This document shows, in pieces, positions 1 to 6,348 of a stretch of 6,519 nucleotides of DNA; within the stretch, counting starts at the first letter, position 1, and every line of letters starts with the position of its first letter. The stretch lies in assembly GCA_016927675.1 (NCBI GenBank), contig JAFGMF010000219.1, positions 1 through 6,519 of the forward strand, in the 5' to 3' direction. The stretch comes from Candidatus Cloacimonadota bacterium. Its GTDB lineage: Bacteria > Cloacimonadota > Cloacimonadia > Cloacimonadales > TCS61. Both the position numbers and the translations under genes were made by a program. The notes under the pieces were generated by a model. That model was not told where the DNA came from. It did not search any database and saw only the letters and a list, made by a program, of their open reading frames with translations.

Positions 1-912
1 GGAATTATCGAACCTCTCGATTTTTATCTTGAAGATAATATCCAGGATCAATTTGTGCAGGGATCATACGAGCCCATGATTTATGATGGTTCTCTGTACG
101 GCTTACCAATGTCGCTGAAATCCATTATCCTGTTTTATAATCCTGATAAAATCAAAAATCCCCCGGAAACCACGGATGAGATGATTGAACTTGCCAAACA
201 ATTTACTAATCCCGAAAATGGTGAATATGGGCTGGTATACGAAAATGCAAATTACTACTATACAGGATGCTGGATGCAGGGATTTGGCGGTAGAGTGTTT
301 GACGATAAGAATCAACCAATTCTGAATTCTGCAGAGAGCATAGCTTCCTTTCAATTCGCGCAGGACCTTTATCTGAAAGAAAAAATAATCCCCCCTGAAG
401 TATCCAATGTGCTGGTAACAACTCTTTACAACGAAGGTAAGGCTGCCATGGTGATCAGCGGTCCCTGGTTCAGAGGTGAGATCAGTCCGGATGTTCCTTA
501 TGAAGTTGAACTACTGCCGATCATCAGTCCAGTGGGGCAGAGAGCCATGCCTTTTATGAGTTCAGAAGGTGTGATCATGAGTACCCAATCGGCTAATAAG
601 GATGAGGCTTTTAAGGTAATGGAATTTCTGATCAGTGACGAAGCTGCATTTATCATGGCAACAGTCGGCAATCAACCGGTTGCCAACAAGATCGTATATA
701 CCCGTAAGGAGATAGCCGAAGATAAATATTTACCCAAATTCAAGGAACAGATCCTGTATTCCATTCCCATGCCGAGTATTCCCCAGATGACTTTTGTCTG
801 GTCACCTGCTTCTACAGCAATAACTGCTGTGATCAACGGAAAAGATCCCAAATCTGAATTGGATAAAGCCCAGAGTACGGTAATAAGTAATCTGAAAGAT
901 GCCGGTTTTTAA
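1..912 (+). CDS. malE: Maltose/maltodextrin-type ABC transporter solute-binding protein, 5'-truncated by window edge
   Basis: Extracytoplasmic binding protein that would capture malto-oligosaccharides and hand them to the MalF-MalG permease. The frame is open from base 1, giving 303 residues before TAA. Compared with E. coli MalE, about the first 100 residues plus the signal peptide are missing, so it cannot be seen whether this is a lipoprotein. A GTG at 55 is an internal valine codon, not the start. Family landmarks in window numbering: YDGSLYGLPMS (residues 28-38), a YYY cluster at 85-87 near the position of the E. coli sugar-stacking Tyr155, ISGPW at 152-156 (Trp156 aligns with E. coli Trp230), and IPQMTFVW at 260-267 (Trp267 aligns with Trp340). 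The neighbouring E. coli Tyr341 is Ser here, so chain-length or sugar preference may differ. malF follows after 18 bases. Family and location are secure; maltodextrin as substrate is inferred from the conserved aromatic residues. Confidence 0.9.
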   Translation, partial: GIIEPLDFYLEDNIQDQFVQGSYEPMIYDGSLYGLPMSLKSIILFYNPDKIKNPPETTDEMIELAKQFTNPENGEYGLVYENANYYYTGCWMQGFGGRVFDDKNQPILNSAESIASFQFAQDLYLKEKIIPPEVSNVLVTTLYNEGKAAMVISGPWFRGEISPDVPYEVELLPIISPVGQRAMPFMSSEGVIMSTQSANKDEAFKVMEFLISDEAAFIMATVGNQPVANKIVYTRKEIAEDKYLPKFKEQILYSIPMPSIPQMTFVWSPASTAITAVINGKDPKSELDKAQSTVISNLKDAGF

Positions 913-930
913 ATAAACTGAGCAGAAAAA

Positions 931-2736
931 ATGATGGTTAAACATAGAAGCTGGCGAATTGTAGCGATCATCTTGACGGCAGTGATCTTCATTCTGATCT
1001 ATGCCAGACTTGTTAACAATTCCGAAAACAGATTGAAACAGATCTTCACCGGAGACTTTGCCTATACGATCGCAGGCTTGACAGCAACTCTGGAAGAGAC
1101 TGAACGGGACAGTACGGAAATACTGGTTCAGAGAATAATCCAGCAGTTCAAATCGATGAATCGTGATATCCAGGAAATCGCATATATTGAGGACCGGATC
1201 TTCCTTGCCCATACAGACACAACTCTGATTGGCTCCAGGATCAACAAGGAGATCTTCGATGCTCAGCGGGAGCTGGAAAAGAATTTCGATTCTGCCGTAA
1301 CCGCTGAACCATACGTGATCTGGAGACAGGCTGAAGGACCGGAAACTCAATTCGATCTATACTATCCTGTGAGAGAAGATGAAGGGTTCAAAGGAACTAT
1401 CCAGATCAAGATAAAAGAAGGTACTGTAATTCCGATCAAATTGAATCATGCTCTTATCTTTTTCATTTTTCCCATACTGACCCTGCTGCTTATCTTCACA
1501 GACAGATTTCTGGGAAAATTCAACACAATCCTTGCAATATTACTGTTTGTTCTGTTAATTCTGATGATCAATAATAATTTGAAAGGTCAGATGATCGAAA
1601 CAGCTGCTCACTGGGACTCCTACAAAGCAGGGGTTTATGAAGAAGTAGATGATTATCTGAGGGATAACACTGAAGCAGGATTACCCAGAACGGAAGCTCC
1701 CGATCTTGAACTACCATTCAAGGATTCCATCGATGTCTGGAATTACACCCTGTCGATTTTGGCAATATTCATTCTATTGTTCATATTTACCGGAATGATG
1801 GAGAATTTTTTCGAAACGATCCTGAAACACCGGCTGGCTTATCTGTATATCCTGCCGGCGATGTTCGGGGTTTTTCTGCTGGTATTTTTTCCGTTTATCT
1901 ATGGTATTCTGATAGGTTTTACAGATTATAATCTGACAAATTTCGGTGGTAATCTGATCGAGTATTTCAGCAACCTGGAGAATTATGGCTTTGATAATTT
2001 CTATAACATTCTCAGGATCATAAACTTCCGGGATTATTCGAATTTTTACTTCACTCTTACACATACTGTAGTCTGGACGATATCTAATCTTATCTTTCAT
2101 GTATCTATTGGAGTTGTTCTGGCTCTGGTGCTCAATGACGCCACGCTGAAGGGGCGAACTGTTTTCAGGATTCTGCTGATCCTGCCCTGGGCAATTCCCA
2201 ATTATATTACAGCTCTGATCTGGCGTGGTATGTTCCATAAGCAGTTTGGAGCGGTCAATGGCTTTCTCGAATTATTAGGATTTGAATCGATAAGCTGGTT
2301 TACCCAACCGTTTACATCATTTCTGGCAAATCTGGCGACAAATGTCTGGCTGGGATTTCCCTTTATGATGATAATCGCACTAGGGGCACTGCAGAGCATT
2401 CCCAAAGAGTTATATGAAGCTTCGGCCATCGATGGTTCGAGCAAATGGCAGGCTTTCTGGAACGTAACTGTGCCTCTGCTGCGTCCGGCAATGGTTCCGG
2501 CCATCATTCTGGGAACGATCTGGACTTTCAATCAGTTCAATGTTATCTATCTGGTCTCAGCCGGAGGACCTGATGGAGCTACCGAGTTACTGATCACAGA
2601 TGCATATAAATATGCTTTTGAACAATACAGATATGGTTATGCAGCTGCCTACTGTATAATAATCTTCGCAGTATTGCTAGGTTACGGGATGTTCACATCC
2701 AGAATTACCAAAGCTACTTCGGGGGCTTACGAATGA
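931..2736 (+). CDS. malF: MalF-like ABC transporter permease with N-terminal extracytoplasmic Cache-like domain
   Basis: Inner-membrane permease subunit, 601 residues (E. coli MalF is 514). The C-terminal part is a standard MalF core. It runs from AYLYILPAMFGV (303 on) through GRTVFRILLILPWAIP (408-423) and NVWLGFPFMM (471-480) to the EAA loop EASAIDG...VPLLRP (496-519), which docks on the ATPase. After it come GTIWTFNQFNVIYL and the SAGGP motif. The first 300 residues are unusual: membrane helix 9-27, an extracytoplasmic PAS/Cache-like domain about 31-165, helices 172-190 and 196-213, an acidic segment 214-270, and another helix 273-290. The loop after the first core helix (332-376) is about 45 residues, so the roughly 180-residue P2 domain of E. 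coli MalF is missing. The start has only a weak Shine-Dalgarno (GAG, 8 bases upstream), and ATG 934 is an alternative. Translation is probably coupled to malE. Sugar specificity is inferred from the neighbours. Confidence 0.88.
   Translation: MMVKHRSWRIVAIILTAVIFILIYARLVNNSENRLKQIFTGDFAYTIAGLTATLEETERDSTEILVQRIIQQFKSMNRDIQEIAYIEDRIFLAHTDTTLIGSRINKEIFDAQRELEKNFDSAVTAEPYVIWRQAEGPETQFDLYYPVREDEGFKGTIQIKIKEGTVIPIKLNHALIFFIFPILTLLLIFTDRFLGKFNTILAILLFVLLILMINNNLKGQMIETAAHWDSYKAGVYEEVDDYLRDNTEAGLPRTEAPDLELPFKDSIDVWNYTLSILAIFILLFIFTGMMENFFETILKHRLAYLYILPAMFGVFLLVFFPFIYGILIGFTDYNLTNFGGNLIEYFSNLENYGFDNFYNILRIINFRDYSNFYFTLTHTVVWTISNLIFHVSIGVVLALVLNDATLKGRTVFRILLILPWAIPNYITALIWRGMFHKQFGAVNGFLELLGFESISWFTQPFTSFLANLATNVWLGFPFMMIIALGALQSIPKELYEASAIDGSSKWQAFWNVTVPLLRPAMVPAIILGTIWTFNQFNVIYLVSAGGPDGATELLITDAYKYAFEQYRYGYAAAYCIIIFAVLLGYGMFTSRITKATSGAYE
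1021..1425 (+). other. Cache/PAS-like extracytoplasmic domain inside the MalF-like protein
   Basis: Residues 31-165 lie between two predicted membrane helices (9-27 and 172-190). The positive-inside pattern places them outside the cytoplasm. The segment starts with a long amphipathic helix (about 46-82), followed by IQEIAYIEDRIFLAHTDTT and LIGSRINKEIF. This resembles the helix, strand, then 'his-x-asp-x-x-leu-ile-gly' pattern of single-Cache sensor domains. It ends with strands FDLYYPV and GTIQIKI before returning to the membrane. The assignment is by eye from the pattern, without a profile search. Cache domains usually sit in chemoreceptors and histidine kinases and bind small ligands. A role here in substrate sensing, in docking MalE, or as a structural replacement for the P2 loop is inference. 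Confidence 0.55.
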
Positions 2737-3569
2737 GAAATAAGAAAACCCTGACCAAGAAGATATTAACCTATCTTATCCTGATCATTGTAACCGGGAT
2801 TACGGTCTATCCGGTACTCTGGGTACTGAAAGTAGCTTTTGGCGGTACTTCTCTGCTGAGTACTTCACTCAGTCTTATCCCGGAAAAAATTTCGCTTGAT
2901 AATTTCAGGATCGTTTTTACCCAGAAACCCTTCTTCATCTGGTTGCGTAACAGTCTGATCGTATCATTTGTAACTACCATTTCCAGTTTATTTCTGGCTA
3001 CAACCGCCGCTTATGCTTTTTCCAGATTCAGGTTCCCGGGGCAGAAAAGCGGTATGATGGCCCTTCTGGTAACTCAGATGTTTCCGGGAGTTTTAATGAT
3101 AATCCCTCAATTTATCCTGATCTCCGAAGTTCTTCATCTCTATGGGTCACTCTGGGGGCTGGTGATAATTTATTCTACCACGGCACTTCCCTTTTCTATC
3201 TGGGTGCTCAAGGGTTATTTTGATACGATCCCGATCTCACTGGAAGAATCGGCAACAATAGACGGTGCATCCAAGGGCAGGATTTTCTGGCAGATCATTC
3301 TTCCGTTGAGCAAACCTTCGATCGCAATCACCGGATTGTTCTCATTTATGAGTGCCTGGAATGAGTTTATCCTTGCTGCAACGTTCCTGGATAACGAGAT
3401 GAAATATACTCTGCCCATCGGGCTCAGAGAGATGGTCGGCGAATTTGGGGCAGAGTGGGGGAATTTCGCAGCCTCATCTTTACTGGTGGCAATTCCTGTA
3501 GTAGTAATGTTCATGCTTTTCCAGAAATTCTTGATTTCCGGCTTAACAGCCGGTGGTGTAAAAGGCTAA
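2733..3569 (+). CDS. malG: MalG-like ABC transporter permease
   Basis: Second inner-membrane permease subunit, 278 residues (E. coli MalG is 296), expected to pair with the MalF-like protein. The sequence begins with a lysine-rich cytoplasmic end and a helix at about 10-32. The family signature TTAAYAFSRFRFPG is at 90-103 and MFPGVLMIIPQF at 116-127. The EAA loop, EESATIDGASKGRIFWQIILP, occupies 171-191 and is the ATPase contact. SAWNEFILA follows at 207-215, and the typical MalG ending LISGLTAGGVKG closes the protein. Its ATG overlaps the malF stop codon (ATGA, 2733-2736), which indicates translational coupling and a fixed stoichiometry. A G-rich stretch at 2721-2725 may act as a ribosome site. 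Nothing looks broken. MalG-type permeases also serve other oligosaccharides, so substrate rests on context. Confidence 0.92.
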   Translation: MRNKKTLTKKILTYLILIIVTGITVYPVLWVLKVAFGGTSLLSTSLSLIPEKISLDNFRIVFTQKPFFIWLRNSLIVSFVTTISSLFLATTAAYAFSRFRFPGQKSGMMALLVTQMFPGVLMIIPQFILISEVLHLYGSLWGLVIIYSTTALPFSIWVLKGYFDTIPISLEESATIDGASKGRIFWQIILPLSKPSIAITGLFSFMSAWNEFILAATFLDNEMKYTLPIGLREMVGEFGAEWGNFAASSLLVAIPVVVMFMLFQKFLISGLTAGGVKG

Positions 3570-3584
3570 GTTTGCATATTTAAT

Positions 3585-3591
3585 AAGGAGG
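3585..3591 (+). promoter_or_regulatory. Strong Shine-Dalgarno site for the glucodextranase-C-like gene
   Basis: AAGGAGG lies 4 bases before ATG 3596 and fixes that start, which opens directly into a signal peptide. It is much stronger than the site before malF. This suggests that the exported products downstream are made in larger amounts from the same transcript. Confidence 0.85.
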
Positions 3592-3595
3592 TTAT

Positions 3596-4429
3596 ATGAG
3601 AAGTAAAAGTCTGTTGATCAGTACACTGATCATGCTATTACTTGCCAGCACTCTAATCGCCGGGACGAAAATTGAGTTTTCTGATCCCAAAGGCGATGAT
3701 AAGGGACCGGGTTACTATACTTATCCGACTAATCCTATTTACAAACCGGGATCTTTTGATCTGACAGGTGCAACTATCGAAGACAAGGGTGACAAAATCG
3801 AGTTTGTCGTGAAATTTGCTGCTCCGGTATCGTTTGATTGGGGTGATTACTGGGATGTCCAGCAGATTCAGATCTATCTCGATTTTGATCGCGTTGAGAA
3901 TTCCGGTTATACAGAAACTATTCCTGGTACTCAACTGCTGGTTGATCCGGCAAATGCCTGGGAAAAAGTTGTTTTTATCGATCCCCATACAGTTCCGAAA
4001 ATCAATGGGGAAATAGAGATGAAAGCTGCTCACATGAAGGACGATATCGTTTTACCATCCAAGATCAAACCGATTGGTAAATCATTAAAAGCTACAGTCA
4101 ATAAAGCTGATCTTGGCGTAGCGGAAGATGTCGATATTTCCAAGTGGGGATATGGGATTCTGATGCTCAGCGCAACTGGTTTCCCCGGAGACTGGTGCGT
4201 TCTGATGCGCAGGGTGAATGAATATGAAGGAGATCATCGTTTTGGCGGCGGAGCAGATGGCGCAGGTGATCCCAATGTAATTGATCTGTTTGTTGATAAT
4301 GCCGACGGCAGCGATGATGAAGCCCAGATCCAGTATGATATGATTGATGGCTGGGAAAGCGGAATGGATCCAGAAGACAGATCAGATGACAAACTCTCAG
4401 TAATAAAATTGGTTTATCCAAGCCAATAA
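3596..4429 (+). CDS. Secreted free-standing glucodextranase C-terminal-domain-like (DOMON-like) protein
   Basis: A 277-residue exported protein. Residues 1-22 form a Sec signal peptide (basic start, leucine-rich core, LIA before the likely cleavage at Gly23), with no lipobox cysteine. The mature part resembles the C-terminal domain of glucodextranases and some amylopullulanases. Landmarks are FSDPKGDDKGPGYYTYPT at 28-45, GSFDLTGA at 52-59, the strand IQIYLDFD at 91-98, KWGYGILML at 183-191, RVNEYEGDHRFGGGADG at 206-222 and NVIDLF at 227-232. In those enzymes the domain sits after the catalytic module and is thought to assist carbohydrate or surface binding. Here there is no catalytic domain, so the protein is probably a periplasmic or surface glycan-binding accessory. 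The position between malG and a barrel gene, 26 bases after malG with no terminator, supports membership of the same operon. The family match is by eye; the function is inferred. Confidence 0.72.
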   Translation: MRSKSLLISTLIMLLLASTLIAGTKIEFSDPKGDDKGPGYYTYPTNPIYKPGSFDLTGATIEDKGDKIEFVVKFAAPVSFDWGDYWDVQQIQIYLDFDRVENSGYTETIPGTQLLVDPANAWEKVVFIDPHTVPKINGEIEMKAAHMKDDIVLPSKIKPIGKSLKATVNKADLGVAEDVDISKWGYGILMLSATGFPGDWCVLMRRVNEYEGDHRFGGGADGAGDPNVIDLFVDNADGSDDEAQIQYDMIDGWESGMDPEDRSDDKLSVIKLVYPSQ

Positions 4430-4435
4430 AAGGAT

Positions 4436-4441
4436 AGGAGG
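4436..4441 (+). promoter_or_regulatory. Strong Shine-Dalgarno site for the beta-barrel gene
   Basis: AGGAGG ends 5 bases before ATG 4447 and supports that start. The 17-base gap after the previous stop codon has no room for a promoter or terminator, so the barrel gene is co-transcribed with the gene before it. Confidence 0.85.
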
Positions 4442-4446
4442 TTTAT

Positions 4447-6291
4447 ATGACTAAAAGACTAGTGATTATTGGATTAGTCCTAGCATTGGCAAGTCTTGCT
4501 TTTGCAGAATTAGGCTTTGACGTTGCCGGAAAACTGTACAATCAAATGCGCTGGACTAACGGCGCTTCAGGCTTTGGTGCCCATACAAATATCTGGGCAG
4601 GCAGAGATAATGAAAGGTTTGGTAATTTCGTCAGATCAGAAGCCGAATTTGAAATCAATGCAACTGTCAGCAAGTATGTGAAAGTTTACATGCGAATGAA
4701 AACAATCTTTGATTCAGATGATTATGGCGAACCCAACGATGGCTCCGCTAATGCATCCGCATGGCAGACTTATTGGACTGACCAGACTGGCTGGTTCAAA
4801 CTGCGTGGTTTCAGAATTGATTTCATGCCACCTTTCGAGTATGTAGATGTGATCGGATTGGGTACTCCAATGGGATTACGATTCAGTAAATGGTTCATGG
4901 CAGACCGTCGTTATATCGACAGAGACAATGCCAAAGGTATCTATGTCCAGGGTCATTTTTCTGATCAGATGAAATGGAACCTGATCAGAATGTGGCAGCC
5001 GGATTGGCAGGGTTACAACTGGGGAACAGGCAGTTTCCATGCTGAGGATGCTACCTGGGCATTCAATTTGAATAATGTGTTGGATAATTTTACTCTTGAT
5101 TTTGACGGTGTCTGGTACATTGATGTTGAATTTGATCCCGAAGACTATGACAATCCAAACTATTCTGGTGAAGACGATGAACCAGACGGAACCATGAGCG
5201 GAAACTGGCCTTATATGGCTTATGGCGCAGCTCTCAGCGGGAGTTATGATTTCACAGATGCAATGGGACTTGATTTTAACGTCATGATGACGGGTCAATC
5301 TTTTGATACCGATCTGGCTGATGCAGACGAAGATAATATTGTAGACGACTGGGCAGACTGGTGGCCAAGTCCTAAATATGCTTCAGTAATGACCCCGAGT
5401 GGGGTGCTCAGCTTATTGACGACCGATCCTTTCGATAATGGATTCAGCCCCAATCTGCAGTTCTTCTATATCCATCATAATTATATATCTTACTGGGGTA
5501 GCCGACGTGAACATGATCTGCTTATGATAGACGGCGGTATTGACGGAATCAGAAATGTTTATGGAGACAGGCTTGGTCTTAACACTTTCCTCTGGGGCGG
5601 AGATCAGATCGGTGTTCGTCATGAATTCCGCGATAATGATTTCCTGAGATTAGGCGAAGGTCTTGTAGAATCACCCGTCGGTTACTGGGGTGGTACTTTT
5701 GATTTCGATTTTGACCTTGATACAGTCACCCTGATGGGTCAGGTTAACTACCTGGGTGCAACAGACAACACTGGTGGCGATGTCGATAAAGAAGATCCAA
5801 ATTATGATGGTGAAGGCGATCTTTACATGACACCTCGTGATTTCTCCGGTTTGGTTGCCAATCTCGGAGTAAAAACAAAGGTCAGTACTTTTGACCTTGG
5901 ACTTGAATTCAGATATGGTATGTGGCAGGATAACGGCATAGGCGAAATGGAAGAATCAAGAGAAGACTACACCGCCGATGATCACAGCACAAATGCAATG
6001 GTAATAGAACCAATGCTGGCAAAACAACTTACTTCGGCAATGAGTATGGAACTCAAGCCGCGATATCAGACAGTTAAAGATGAATATGGTGACGGAGACT
6101 ATGAAAGCACGACCAGCGATATAGTCATCAGTCACAAATGGGTTTATAATTTAGGCGGATTTGACTTCTGGCTGAGAGGAGAACACCTGTTCCGAACCAG
6201 TGAATATACTTATGAAGAAGAAACAAGATCCACGGATGAACATGATTACAGTTCACACACTCTGCAGGCAGCCTGGGAAGTAAAATTCTAG
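4447..6291 (+). CDS. Outer-membrane beta-barrel protein, candidate oligosaccharide porin
   Basis: A 614-residue protein with a clear signal peptide (residues 1-20, ending AFA before Glu21). The mature chain shows many short alternating polar/hydrophobic strands ending in aromatic residues, for example YVKVYMRMKTIF (77-88), FTLDFDGVWYIDVEF (215-229), DFNVMMTGQSF (276-286), TFDLGLEFRYGMW (481-493) and FDFWLRGEHLF (572-582). It ends in HTLQAAWEVKF, an even-spaced aromatic pattern with terminal Phe, as is usual for Bam-inserted barrels. It is rich in tryptophan and in acidic loops (about 229-248, 287-304, 445-458). Position at the end of a maltodextrin-uptake operon suggests a job like maltoporin LamB, but I see no recognisable LamB similarity. 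It could instead be a glycan-binding or structural barrel. The call as an outer-membrane barrel is firm; the porin role is inference from context. Confidence 0.75.
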   Translation: MTKRLVIIGLVLALASLAFAELGFDVAGKLYNQMRWTNGASGFGAHTNIWAGRDNERFGNFVRSEAEFEINATVSKYVKVYMRMKTIFDSDDYGEPNDGSANASAWQTYWTDQTGWFKLRGFRIDFMPPFEYVDVIGLGTPMGLRFSKWFMADRRYIDRDNAKGIYVQGHFSDQMKWNLIRMWQPDWQGYNWGTGSFHAEDATWAFNLNNVLDNFTLDFDGVWYIDVEFDPEDYDNPNYSGEDDEPDGTMSGNWPYMAYGAALSGSYDFTDAMGLDFNVMMTGQSFDTDLADADEDNIVDDWADWWPSPKYASVMTPSGVLSLLTTDPFDNGFSPNLQFFYIHHNYISYWGSRREHDLLMIDGGIDGIRNVYGDRLGLNTFLWGGDQIGVRHEFRDNDFLRLGEGLVESPVGYWGGTFDFDFDLDTVTLMGQVNYLGATDNTGGDVDKEDPNYDGEGDLYMTPRDFSGLVANLGVKTKVSTFDLGLEFRYGMWQDNGIGEMEESREDYTADDHSTNAMVIEPMLAKQLTSAMSMELKPRYQTVKDEYGDGDYESTTSDIVISHKWVYNLGGFDFWLRGEHLFRTSEYTYEEETRSTDEHDYSSHTLQAAWEVKF

Positions 6292-6301
6292 GATTATTTC
6301 C

Positions 6302-6336
6302 GGGAGGCGGGTTTTATAACCCGTCTCCTTTTATTT
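6302..6336 (+). terminator. Rho-independent terminator after the barrel gene
   Basis: The left arm GGAGGCGGGTT (6303-6313) pairs with AACCCGTCTCC (6318-6328) across all 11 positions, one of them a G-U pair, with loop TTAT. It is followed at once by TTTTATTT. It lies 11 bases after the barrel stop codon, so it probably ends the main transcript. The next gene begins only 12 bases after the T-tract, so it is either reached by read-through or has a promoter that overlaps this region. Confidence 0.9.
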
Positions 6337-6340
6337 AATG

Positions 6341-6345
6341 AAGGG
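6341..6345 (+). promoter_or_regulatory. Probable ribosome-binding site of the last, partial gene
   Basis: AAGGG ends 3 bases before ATG 6349. It is weaker and closer than the sites of the two preceding exported genes. It nevertheless supports ATG 6349, which opens directly into a signal peptide. Confidence 0.5.
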
Positions 6346-6348
6346 TAA

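Noticed and set aside
55..57. GTG as the start of the binding-protein gene
   Set aside because: The frame is open to base 1 and the upstream residues match the MalE family, so the codon is internal.
802..1350. A 182-codon open frame on the - strand across the malE-malF junction
   Set aside because: It lies opposite two well-supported genes, has no recognisable domain, and its residue mix is that of a reverse-strand shadow.
1774..2238. A 154-codon open frame on the - strand inside malF
   Set aside because: It overlaps the conserved permease core, which clearly explains the coding signal; the translation has no family features.
3543..3580. Possible promoter (TTAACA ... CATATT) before the glucodextranase-C-like gene
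   Set aside because: The spacing between the boxes is about 26 bases, far from the usual 17, and no other pair fits.
3816..4016. A 66-codon + strand frame inside the glucodextranase-C-like gene
   Set aside because: It is a shifted-frame shadow with no signal, no domain and no convincing ribosome site.
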